Below, in pieces: positions 15,360-23,227 of a stretch of 43,473 bases of DNA (its first letter is position 1; every line of letters starts with the position of its first letter). The notes under the pieces are model-generated. The model ran no database searches, was not told the DNA's origin, and saw only the letters and a program-made list of their open reading frames with translations. This DNA comes from an uncultured Lachnospiraceae bacterium. Lineage in GTDB: Bacteria > Bacillota > Clostridia > Lachnospirales > Lachnospiraceae. The translations under genes were made by a program, and so were the position numbers. Location of the stretch: contig CANQVH010000026.1 in the NCBI GenBank assembly GCA_947627245.1, positions 1-43,473 of the forward strand, read 5' to 3'.

Positions 15360-16262
15360 TCAGCACGGATTCACATGCACCATGATGTGTTTCACCTGAT
15401 CGAACTGTTTCTCAATCCCGTCATGCACCCGCTCCGCAATCTTGTGGGCTTCCGTAAGTGTCAGATTGCCGTCCGCAGTAATGTCGACATCCACATAGAT
15501 TCTGCTGCCGAACGTCCTTGTACGCAGCAGATCGACGCCCTGAACGCCCTGTTGTCCCAGAACAAACTCCCGCAACTCCTTCTCCACGGCGGGATCGCAG
15601 GCTTTGTCTACCATCTTGTCGATCGCATCCCGGAAGATATCGACGGCCGCCTTCAGAATAAAAAGACAGATTACGACGCTCGCGAGAGGGTCCATGACCG
15701 GAAAACCCATGCGCGCTCCGAGAATACCGACAAACGCTCCGACCGAGGAAAGCGAATCCGAGCGGTGATGCCATGCGTCCGCCATAAGCGCCGAGGAATT
15801 GATCTTCTTCGCATAGTATCTCGTGTACCAGTACATCCACTCTTTGATCGCAACAGAAACTACCGCCGCGGCCAAGGCCAGAACGCCCGGAACCGCAAGG
15901 CTCTCATAGTGGCCCGTGACGATCTTCTGCACCCCGGACAATCCGATCTTGTATCCGGTGACCGCCAGCACCGCCGCGAGCAGGATCGCCGCAACGCACT
16001 CCATGCGTTCATGTCCGTATGGATGCTCCCTGTCCGCCTCTTTTCCCGAAAAATGGATGCCGATCATGACAAGGATCGTGCTGAACACATCCGACGCGGA
16101 ATGGACCGCATCAGAGATCATCGCGCCGGAGGATGCCAGAATCCCGGCGCCAAGCTTTGCAATCGAAAGCAGCAGGTTCACCGCGATACTGACCCGCGAC
16201 ACACGCATCGCCGTCTGCTCCATCGCGCTGATGTTTTTTTCCTTCACCATTAATTTCCCCAT
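15360..16262 (-). CDS. cation diffusion facilitator (CDF) family metal transporter
   Basis: Membrane metal/proton antiporter of 300 residues, FieF/MamB type. It has six predicted helices and both transmembrane metal-site motifs, MISDAVHSASD in helix 2 and ADAWHHRSDSLSS in helix 5, followed by a C-terminal cytoplasmic domain (about 215-300) ending DQVKHIMVHVNP, typical of the regulatory metal-binding fold. It likely exports Fe(II), Zn(II) or Mn(II). AGGAG precedes the start. It is first of a two-gene unit with the YkgJ-like protein. The terminator of the upstream aminopeptidase gene lies in the 299-bp gap before it. Confidence 0.92.
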   Translation of the reverse strand: MGKLMVKEKNISAMEQTAMRVSRVSIAVNLLLSIAKLGAGILASSGAMISDAVHSASDVFSTILVMIGIHFSGKEADREHPYGHERMECVAAILLAAVLAVTGYKIGLSGVQKIVTGHYESLAVPGVLALAAAVVSVAIKEWMYWYTRYYAKKINSSALMADAWHHRSDSLSSVGAFVGILGARMGFPVMDPLASVVICLFILKAAVDIFRDAIDKMVDKACDPAVEKELREFVLGQQGVQGVDLLRTRTFGSRIYVDVDITADGNLTLTEAHKIAERVHDGIEKQFDQVKHIMVHVNPC

Positions 16263-16356
16263 ATTTGCTCCTGTTCTTCCTACTGTATGCCGGCAAAGCC
16301 GAACGGCTACAACGATACGCCGTCAGCCTCGGAGATACGCTTTCTTTTTCATGGGT

Positions 16357-16402
16357 AAAAAAGCACCTGCGGAACACTCATAATCTACTGTCCCGCAGAT
16401 GC
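16357..16402 (-). terminator. Rho-independent terminator of the M18 aminopeptidase gene
   Basis: On the minus strand GCATCTGCGG pairs with CCGCAGGTGC (10 bp, one T-G pair) and is followed by TTTTTT. It sits about 160 bp after the aminopeptidase stop. The rest of the 16263-16561 gap shows no gene; only a small AGCCG/CGGCT palindrome is visible upstream of the CDF gene. Confidence 0.85.
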
Positions 16403-16561
16403 TCTCCCATCCACTGTCTGTATAGACCCGGCCTGTCGACTCTCGCCGCTGCCTGTTCAGCTTATTTTTCCTGTATTTGTTCATACCCCGTGGTCAGCAT
16501 GCGGTTGACCGCGCCTGTCCGGTTCGCTCTTCCTGTGTCTGCCCATGCAGCAGACAGCATA

Positions 16562-18013
16562 TCATGCCTCCTGCAAGAACGCCTTGTACCCGCGGTACGC
16601 CTCGTACACGTCCGCCTTGCTCGTGACCTCCATCGGCGCATGCATGTTCAGCACCGCAACGCCGCTGTCGATAACCTCCATCCCGTACAGCGCGGAGATA
16701 TAGGCAATCGTTCCGCCGCCGCCGACGTCCACCTTGCCGAGCTCCGCAGTCTGGAACGCGACGCCGTGCTTGTCGAGCAGTGCGCGGATCGCGGCCACAT
16801 ACTCGGCGTTCGCGTCGTTGCTTCCGCTCTTGCCGCGCGCGCCGGTGTATTTGTTGAACACAAGTCCTTTCCCGAAATACGCACTGTTGCGCTTATCATA
16901 ATAAATCGCATAGAGCGGATCGTACGCCGCGCTCACATCCGACGAAAGCATGCGGCAGGCGCTCAGAGCCCTGCGCAGGCCAAGCTCGCTGTATGCTCCG
17001 GTAAGCTCCATAAGCTCGGCAACGGTATTTTCAAAAAATCTGGACTGCATGCCGGTCGCGCCGACGCTTCCGATCTCTTCCTTATCCACGAGGAGACAGC
17101 AGCAGGTATACGCCTGCGTATCGGTATCGAGCTGCGCCGCGAGCGACGTGTACGCGCAGACACGGTCGTCCTGTCCGTATGCCATGATCATGCTGCGGTC
17201 CAGCCCGCAGTCTCTCGCCTTGTCCGCCGGGACGATCTCCAGCTCCGCGGAGAGAAAATCCTCCTCTTCAATACCATACTGCTCTTTCAGGATCGCGAGA
17301 ATGTTGGCCTTCACAGCCTCCTTCTGCGCCTTTTTCTCCGCGGCGTTCTCCTCTGCATCCTCGAGGGCTTCCGCCGAATTTCCTTCAGCCGCGCCCTCTT
17401 TCTTCGATGCCGGACGGCTGCCGATCAGAATATCAAGGTTCTCGCCCGCGATGAAAACACGCGCTTTCTTGTCCATCTGCTTGCCTGCAAGGTGGATCAG
17501 CAGATCCGAGACAAGCACGACCGGATCATCCTCCTTCTCCCCGATGCAGACGTCGACCACCGTACCGTCCTTCTTTGCGACAACGCCATGGATCGAAAGC
17601 GGGATCGTCACCCACTGATATTTCTTCACGCCGCCGTAGTAATGCGTATCGAGGTAAGCAAGCCCGGTATCCTCGTACAGCGGATTCTGCTTGATATCGA
17701 GGCGCGGGGAATCAATGTGCGCGCCGAGGATGCGCATACCCTCCTCAAGCGGCTTCTCCCCGATGTGGAACAGAGCCATCATCTTGCCCATATACGTCGC
17801 ATAGACCTTGTCTCCGGCATGGAGCTTTTTCCCGGCGCTTTTCGCCTTCTCCATACTGACATAGCCCTTTGCCTCGGCGAGCTTCACCGCCTCCTTCACG
17901 CATTCGCGCTCCGTCTTTCCTGCGTCCAGAAACGCCTTGTAAGAATCGGTAATCTTTTTCAGCTCCGAAAGCTGTTCCTCACTGTAGGCCGTCCATGCGT
18001 TTTTCCGTTCCAT
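16562..18013 (-). CDS. M18 family aminopeptidase
   Basis: Cytoplasmic zinc aminopeptidase of 483 residues (aspartyl/aminopeptidase I family). Metal and catalytic motifs are intact: His99 and Asp101 in GAHIDSPRLD, Glu312/Glu313 in VDKEEIGSVGATG, and MHAPMEVTSK near the C-terminus. An Ala/Glu/Lys-rich low-complexity insert occupies about residues 201-235, after ILIGSRP, where other M18 enzymes have a shorter loop. It is transcribed alone from a strong promoter (18053..18081) and ended by the hairpin at 16357..16402. Confidence 0.92.
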   Translation of the reverse strand: MERKNAWTAYSEEQLSELKKITDSYKAFLDAGKTERECVKEAVKLAEAKGYVSMEKAKSAGKKLHAGDKVYATYMGKMMALFHIGEKPLEEGMRILGAHIDSPRLDIKQNPLYEDTGLAYLDTHYYGGVKKYQWVTIPLSIHGVVAKKDGTVVDVCIGEKEDDPVVLVSDLLIHLAGKQMDKKARVFIAGENLDILIGSRPASKKEGAAEGNSAEALEDAEENAAEKKAQKEAVKANILAILKEQYGIEEEDFLSAELEIVPADKARDCGLDRSMIMAYGQDDRVCAYTSLAAQLDTDTQAYTCCCLLVDKEEIGSVGATGMQSRFFENTVAELMELTGAYSELGLRRALSACRMLSSDVSAAYDPLYAIYYDKRNSAYFGKGLVFNKYTGARGKSGSNDANAEYVAAIRALLDKHGVAFQTAELGKVDVGGGGTIAYISALYGMEVIDSGVAVLNMHAPMEVTSKADVYEAYRGYKAFLQEA

Positions 18014-18052
18014 AATCGCCCTCTGCTCCTCCCGAATAATTGTATTGCGTTC

Positions 18053-18081
18053 ATTTTAGGAGAAATCCTCCCTAATGTCAA
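18053..18081 (-). promoter_or_regulatory. M18 aminopeptidase promoter
   Basis: Minus strand TTGACA (18081-18076), 17-bp spacer, TAAAAT (18058-18053), 40 bp upstream of the start codon. The spacer contains a GGAG...CTCC partial palindrome that could bind a regulator. Confidence 0.75.
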
Positions 18082-18133
18082 GCTGAATTGTTCTTGCGCT
18101 TTTTCGCGGAAATCGCCGCCGCAAAATGCGTAA

Positions 18134-20224
18134 TCAGCAGATTTCCGCTCCGGCCGGCATTGCGCGCTCCGGCGTCATTACAGCCAGATTGCCGTCCGCG
18201 TCTTCGGCACAGAGGATCATGCCCTCAGACTTCACTCCCGCAAGCGTGGCGGGCTTCAGGTTCGTGAGCACCATAACCTTCTTGCCGACCATCTCCTCGG
18301 CCGTGTAATGTGCCTTGATGCCGGACACGATCTGTCGCACCTGACTGCCGATCTTAACCTGAGAACAGAGCAGCTTGCGCGACTTCGGAACCTCCTCACA
18401 TGCGATGATCTCTCCCACCTGAAACTGCATCTTCGCAAACTCATCGTAGGTGATCTCCGCCTTCGGCTCGAGATCGATCACAGGCTCCGCCGAGCCTTCT
18501 CCCGCATTTGCGCCTGCGCCCGTTTCCGTCTCCGCCTCTGTTCCCGCGGCACCGCAGCCGCACGCTTTGCCGTCCGCGTCTTTCTTCTGCCCGTCAGCGC
18601 CCGCCGTACCGCCTTTCGCAGCTTCCTCCGCAGCGTTCTGCGCAGCCTGTGCCTTCGCGATCTCCTCCGCTTTCGCCAAAACCTCCTTCAGATCGAGACG
18701 CGCGAAGAGGATCTCCGGCTTCTCCGTCACCTTTGTGCCGGACTCGTACAGGCCGTACTGTCCCATCTCGTCGAACGAACGCTTCCGCGCGGAAAGCTGC
18801 GCGAGGATCTTCTCGGAGGTCTCCGGCATGAACGGTTCCAGAAGCGCCGCGCCGATCGAAATGCACTCGGTCAGGTTATAAAGAACGGTCGCAAGGCGGT
18901 CCTGCTTCGTCTCGTCCTTTGCGAGCGCCCACGGCATCGTCTCGTCAATGTATTTATTACAGCGTTTGAACAGCGTAAAGATCTCTGTGATCGCGTCCGC
19001 GACGCGCAGGTCGTCCATTTTTTTGCTCACGATTCCCGGCACTGCAAGCGCAAGCGCTTTCAGCTCCTCGTCGACCGGCTCCACCGCGCCGCGGTCTTCG
19101 ACTACGCCGCCGAAATATTTGTTCGTCATGGAGATCGTGCGATTCACGAGGTTGCCCAGCGTGTTCGCGAGGTCAGAATTGACGCGCTCCACCATCAGCT
19201 CCCAAGAGATCACGCCGTCGTTGTCAAACGGCATCTCATGCAGCACGAAATAACGTACCGCGTCCACGCCGAAGACATCCACGAGATCGTCCGCGTAAAG
19301 CACATTGCCCTTCGACTTGCTCATCTTGCCGTCGCCCTGCAGCAGCCACGGATGCCCGAATACCTGTTTCGGCAACGGCAACCCGAGCGCCATCAGGAAG
19401 ATCGGCCAGTAGATCGTATGGAAGCGAATGATATCCTTGCCGATCAGATGCAGATCCGCTGGCCAGTTTTTCTTGAACTGTTCCGTGCTCTCGCCGTCGC
19501 AGTCGTAGCCGATGCCGGTGATGTAGTTCGAGAGCGCGTCCAGCCAGACGTAGACGACGTGTTTCTCATCGAAGGTCACCGGGATGCCCCACTTGAACGA
19601 GGTGCGAGACACACAGAGATCCTGAAGACCCGGGAGCAGGAAATTGTTCATCATCTCATTCTTGCGCGACACCGGCTGAATGAATTCCGGATGGGTGTTG
19701 ATATGCTCGATCAGGCGGTCCGCATACTTGCTCATCTTGAAAAAGTACGCCTCTTCCTTCGCCGGCTTCACCTCGCGCCCGCAGTCCGGACACTTGCCGT
19801 CGACAAGCTGCGACTCGGTCCAGAAAGACTCGCACGGCGTACAGTACAGTCCTTCATACGCGCCCTTGTAAATATCGCCCTGATCGTAAAACTTCTTAAA
19901 CATCTTCTGAATCTGGCGCTCGTGATCCGCGTCGGTCGTGCGGATAAATTTGTCGTAGGACGTATTCATCAGATCCCAGATGCGGCGAATCTCACCCGCC
20001 ACGTTGTCTACGAATTCCTTCGGCGTGATGCCCGCCTCGGCGGCCTTCAGCTCAATTTTCTGACCGTGCTCGTCGGTGCCGGTCTGGAAAAATACATCAT
20101 AGCCCTGAGCTCTGCGAAAGCGCGCGATGCTGTCCGCAAGCACGATCTCATAGGTGTTGCCGATGTGCGGCTTGCCGGACGTATAGGCGATCGCCGTCGT
20201 CATGTAATATTTCGGTTTGCTCAT
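18134..20224 (-). CDS. metG: methionyl-tRNA synthetase
   Basis: Cytoplasmic enzyme of 696 residues that charges tRNA-Met. The class I signatures are present: PHIGN (HIGH variant, His20) and KMSKSKGN. Two Cys pairs of the zinc knuckle are visible (CTPCESF and CPDCGRE). The anticodon-binding helical domain is followed by an Ala/Gly/Glu-rich low-complexity linker of about 70 residues (about 520-591, including CGCGAAG) and the C-terminal EMAP-II/Trbp-like tRNA-binding domain (about 592-696). GGAGG precedes the start. It is controlled by the T-box leader at 20262..20540. Confidence 0.97.
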   Translation of the reverse strand: MSKPKYYMTTAIAYTSGKPHIGNTYEIVLADSIARFRRAQGYDVFFQTGTDEHGQKIELKAAEAGITPKEFVDNVAGEIRRIWDLMNTSYDKFIRTTDADHERQIQKMFKKFYDQGDIYKGAYEGLYCTPCESFWTESQLVDGKCPDCGREVKPAKEEAYFFKMSKYADRLIEHINTHPEFIQPVSRKNEMMNNFLLPGLQDLCVSRTSFKWGIPVTFDEKHVVYVWLDALSNYITGIGYDCDGESTEQFKKNWPADLHLIGKDIIRFHTIYWPIFLMALGLPLPKQVFGHPWLLQGDGKMSKSKGNVLYADDLVDVFGVDAVRYFVLHEMPFDNDGVISWELMVERVNSDLANTLGNLVNRTISMTNKYFGGVVEDRGAVEPVDEELKALALAVPGIVSKKMDDLRVADAITEIFTLFKRCNKYIDETMPWALAKDETKQDRLATVLYNLTECISIGAALLEPFMPETSEKILAQLSARKRSFDEMGQYGLYESGTKVTEKPEILFARLDLKEVLAKAEEIAKAQAAQNAAEEAAKGGTAGADGQKKDADGKACGCGAAGTEAETETGAGANAGEGSAEPVIDLEPKAEITYDEFAKMQFQVGEIIACEEVPKSRKLLCSQVKIGSQVRQIVSGIKAHYTAEEMVGKKVMVLTNLKPATLAGVKSEGMILCAEDADGNLAVMTPERAMPAGAEIC

Positions 20225-20261
20225 TTTTCTCTTCCTCCTTTTAAGGTCTTTCTTTAAACAT

Positions 20262-20296
20262 AAAAAAGCTCATCTTCCCTATACAAGAAGACGAGC
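20262..20296 (-). terminator. T-box regulated terminator
   Basis: GCTCGTCTTC pairs with GAAGATGAGC (10 bp, one G-T pair), followed by TTTTTT. Its 5' arm lies immediately after the T-box sequence, as required for switching. Confidence 0.9.
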
Positions 20297-20540
20297 GCAC
20301 CCGTGTTACCACTTCTCTTCGCCTGCGCCTCACGGCACAGACCTCTGCGGGTACTGGCGTCATAACACAATACCCTGCCGCTGTAACAGGCGGACCTGTC
20401 GCAGCTTAACGGCCGTCCGCCGCTCGGCTGCACCCCTCGGAAGCCATCTTCGGCACGCATTTCTGCTCTCCCTCTCACCACCGGAAGATTCTCTGTAACA
20501 TTCCTGTGTGCTTACTCTTTTCGTCATTGGGTTTTTCTGG
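20262..20540 (-). promoter_or_regulatory. T-box riboswitch leader of metG
   Basis: The transcript from the promoter at 20546..20574 carries T-box hallmarks: a stem I region with AGAGA and GGTGGTGAGAG loop-like segments, a likely Met specifier ATG at 20447-20445 (context GAAGATGGCTTC; a second ATG at 20460-20458 is an alternative), the T-box sequence GTGGTAACACGGG (20312-20300), and a terminator. Uncharged tRNA-Met would stabilise the antiterminator and allow metG transcription. Confidence 0.9.
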
Positions 20541-20545
20541 TTTTT

Positions 20546-20574
20546 AAGTTACCACACCTGTATTTTTCTGTCAA
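20546..20574 (-). promoter_or_regulatory. metG promoter
   Basis: Minus strand TTGACA (20574-20569), 17-bp spacer, TAACTT (20551-20546), just upstream of the T-box leader. Confidence 0.7.
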
Positions 20575-20670
20575 GCCGAACCGCCTGAATTTTTGTCTGC
20601 AATCTGCCGGGCATGTTCCTGTCCCATCCGTCATAAACTTGTGTTAAGAGAATGTCCGGAGCACATTTCC

Positions 20671-22638
20671 ATGTTTAACCAACAATCCATGCCATTTTCC
20701 CATGCAAAGCGGGCGGAAGGGAAGAAATCCGCCCGAAGCCTTTCCTGTTTTCTCATCCCGGCGCTGGCGGCAATCCTGTTCGTCCTGCTTGCCCGGATCT
20801 GCTACATTCGTTCCTTCCCTGCTTTCCTGTTCTCGGAGGATCGGAAATTCGAGCGTTTTACCGACAAGGTTTTCCGCGAGGAAATGAACGCCAATACGCT
20901 CAACCGCCATTATATCGTCGCCAATCCCGCAGATTTTAAGCTCGATACCAAGCAGGTGACGCTCGGGAACGCGAGCCTCGGCGCGCGAAAAAAAGCGCTC
21001 GCGTCGGCAGAAAATTATCTGGACACGCTGGAGACCTTCGATTACGAAAAGCTCTCTCAAAAGCACAAGCTTACCTATGAGCTTTTTCAAGACTGTCTGA
21101 AGAGTGAGCTCGCAGGCTCTGCATGGCTGCTCTATGATGAACCGCTCGGCCCGACGCTCGGCATCCAAGCGCAGCTCCCGGTACTGCTCGCGGAGTATGC
21201 TTTTCGTACAAAGGGCGACATCGAGGACTACCTGTCGCTCCTGTCCCAAATCCCGGACTATTTCTCCTCCGTCCTCGCTTTTGAAAAAGCGAAATCCGAA
21301 GAGGGGCTGTTCATGAGCAACGAATGCGCGGCCGAGGTCGTGAAACAGTGCCGCGAGTTCATTGCGGATCCGGAGTCCAACTATCTGATCGGCATTTTTG
21401 ATGAAAAGATCGATGCCGTAAAAAATCTGACCGCGGACGAAAAGATCTCCTACAAAAGCCGCAACCGGGCAATCCTGACCGGATACGTGATCCCGGCCTA
21501 CGAGACCATGATAAACGCGCTCGAACGCTTTTCCGGAAGCGGGACGAACACGCAGGGGCTCTGCTATTATCCGGAGGGAAAAGAATACTATCGCTGGCTT
21601 GTCAAGAGTACGGTCGGCGATGATCGTTCGATTGAAGAGATCGAGGAAGCTGTCAAGGTGCAGATGGTCGCGGATTTCGCGGCAATCCGAGAGCTGATGG
21701 AGCGTTCCGAAGGAGCCTCCGACGCAAACGAAGCTGCGTCTACGGTCGAGGCATGGAGCAATCTTATAGCCGCTTCGACCGGGCAGAGGAGAGCCGCGCA
21801 ACAAACAGGCGAATCAGAAGGACAGGTGGAAACCGCAAAGCAAACAGACGAATCGGCGAATCAGGAAGCAACCGCGAAACAGACAGACGATCCGGCGGCG
21901 ATGCTCGATGAGCTGCGGGAGAAGATCTCTGCGGATTTCCCGGTGCTCCCGAGCGTGTCCTGCAAGGTCAAGTACGTGCACGAATCCCTGCAGGATTATC
22001 TGAGCCCCGCCTTTTACCTGTCGCCCACGATCGACGACTATACAAATAACGTCATTTATATCAACCCGGCAAGCAATTACAGCGACCTCGAGCTGTTCAC
22101 GACGCTTGCGCACGAGGGCTATCCGGGACACCTGTATCAGTCCGTTTATTTCAGTGCGCAGGAGCCGGATCTGCTGCGCAACCTGCTCGACGTCGGCGGC
22201 TACACGGAGGGCTGGGCTACCTACGTCGAAATGTACTCCTACTCGCTCTGGGATGGCGACCCGGTGCGCACGGCGCTGTTCCAGCGGAACCGTTCCTTCA
22301 CGCTCGGGCTCGCCTCCCTGCTCGACATCGGCATCCATTACCGCGGCTATTCGCTCGACCAGACGACCGCGTTCCTCGAACAACTGGGCTTCGGAAGCGG
22401 CACCGCCGAGTCCTTGTACCGCACGATCCTTGAGGCTCCGGCAAATTATCTGCAATACTATATCGGCTATCTGGACTTTTGTTCCCTGCGCGACGAAATG
22501 GAACAAAAACTCGGAGAGCGTTTCTCTCTGAAGGAATTCCACCGTCTCGTGCTGGAAAACGGTCCCGCGCCGTTCTACATCCTGCGGAAACGGCTCACGG
22601 AAAACGGCGCACCCGCGGCAAATCAGCCGCAGCGCTGA
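20671..22638 (+). CDS. DUF885 family membrane-anchored metallopeptidase
   Basis: Protein of about 655 residues with an N-terminal membrane anchor (about 24-45) and an extracytoplasmic DUF885 domain. The zinc motif is TLAHEGYPGHLYQ (HExxxH form of this family), followed by GGYTEGWATYVE. Start 20671 was chosen because GGAG lies 9 bp upstream; an in-frame ATG at 20593 has none. A 13-residue Gln/Thr/Glu/Ala repeat (21802 onward) is inserted in the middle of the domain. Likely a carboxy-/dipeptidase. It is followed by the SpmB-like gene after 56 bp, probably as an operon. Confidence 0.85.
   Translation: MFNQQSMPFSHAKRAEGKKSARSLSCFLIPALAAILFVLLARICYIRSFPAFLFSEDRKFERFTDKVFREEMNANTLNRHYIVANPADFKLDTKQVTLGNASLGARKKALASAENYLDTLETFDYEKLSQKHKLTYELFQDCLKSELAGSAWLLYDEPLGPTLGIQAQLPVLLAEYAFRTKGDIEDYLSLLSQIPDYFSSVLAFEKAKSEEGLFMSNECAAEVVKQCREFIADPESNYLIGIFDEKIDAVKNLTADEKISYKSRNRAILTGYVIPAYETMINALERFSGSGTNTQGLCYYPEGKEYYRWLVKSTVGDDRSIEEIEEAVKVQMVADFAAIRELMERSEGASDANEAASTVEAWSNLIAASTGQRRAAQQTGESEGQVETAKQTDESANQEATAKQTDDPAAMLDELREKISADFPVLPSVSCKVKYVHESLQDYLSPAFYLSPTIDDYTNNVIYINPASNYSDLELFTTLAHEGYPGHLYQSVYFSAQEPDLLRNLLDVGGYTEGWATYVEMYSYSLWDGDPVRTALFQRNRSFTLGLASLLDIGIHYRGYSLDQTTAFLEQLGFGSGTAESLYRTILEAPANYLQYYIGYLDFCSLRDEMEQKLGERFSLKEFHRLVLENGPAPFYILRKRLTENGAPAANQPQR
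21802..21897. repeat. 39-bp tandem repeat (about 2.5 units) inside the DUF885 gene
   Basis: Units at 21802-21840 and 21841-21879, with a partial third from 21880, encode QTGESEGQVETAK / QTDESANQEATAK / QTDDPA. They are in frame and unrelated to the DUF885 fold. Confidence 0.8.
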
Positions 22639-22694
22639 AATCCGCAAGATCCGCGCCCGCAACCCACGCGAAAATTCTGTCAAGGAGGAGTCTC

Positions 22695-23222
22695 ATGCAG
22701 TTCATCCTTTACCTTTCCAGATTCATCATCCCGTTTCTGATTTTCTATATCATCGGATACGGGCTGCTCGCGAAGGTGCCGGTCTATGACAGCTTTATCC
22801 GCGGCGCGCGTCAGGGGCTGGAAACTGTCGTGAGGATCGTGCCGACGCTGATCGGGCTGATGATCGCCGCAGTCGTGCTCCGCGCCTCCGGTTTTCTGGA
22901 TTTTCTGGCGTCGCTGCTTGGGCGCATCGCTTCCGAAAGTGTCTTCCCCGCATCGCTCGTCCCGCTTGCCCTGCTGCGTATGTTTTCCTCGAGCGCCGCG
23001 ACCGGCCTTCTGCTGGACATCTACAAGGAATACGGCACCGACTCCTCCGTCGGTCTGATCGCCTCGCTGATGATGTGCTGCACCGAGACGATCTTTTACA
23101 CAATGAGCCTTTATTTCATGACCGCAGGCATCAAAAAAACGCGCCACACACTTTGTGGCGCGTTGCTCTCGACCTTCGCAGGGATCGCCGCCTGCGTCGT
23201 GCTCGCCCGGGCGATGGGGTGA
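22695..23222 (+). CDS. spmB: SpmB-like nucleoside-recognition (Gate) domain membrane protein
   Basis: Membrane protein of 175 residues matching spore maturation protein B: IIPFLIFYIIGYGLLAKVPVYDSFI, then RIVPTLIGLMIAAVVLRASG and MCCTETIFYTMSLYF. In sporulating Firmicutes SpmA and SpmB act together in spore core dehydration; no spmA lies next to it here. AAGGAGG is 6 bp upstream of the start at 22695. The last third of the gene contains, on the other strand, the terminator of the convergent gene at 23228. Confidence 0.88.
   Translation: MQFILYLSRFIIPFLIFYIIGYGLLAKVPVYDSFIRGARQGLETVVRIVPTLIGLMIAAVVLRASGFLDFLASLLGRIASESVFPASLVPLALLRMFSSSAATGLLLDIYKEYGTDSSVGLIASLMMCCTETIFYTMSLYFMTAGIKKTRHTLCGALLSTFAGIAACVVLARAMG
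23133..23164 (-). terminator. terminator of the 23228 gene, embedded in spmB coding sequence
   Basis: Minus strand AACGCGCCACA and TGTGGCGCGTT form a perfect 11-bp stem with a 5-nt loop, followed by a TTTTT run. It ends the minus-strand transglutaminase-like gene, whose stop is about 64 bp upstream. On the plus strand it is coding sequence of spmB. Confidence 0.88.
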
Positions 23223-23227
23223 ATGGC

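Noticed and set aside
16265..18133. 622-codon plus-strand reading frame opposite the M18 aminopeptidase
   Set aside because: Shadow of the real gene; it also spans that gene's terminator and promoter.
18308..20257. 649-codon plus-strand reading frame opposite metG
   Set aside because: It is antisense to an unmistakable metG, is rich in Arg/His/Leu as expected from a GC-rich complement, and has no ribosome site or recognisable domain.
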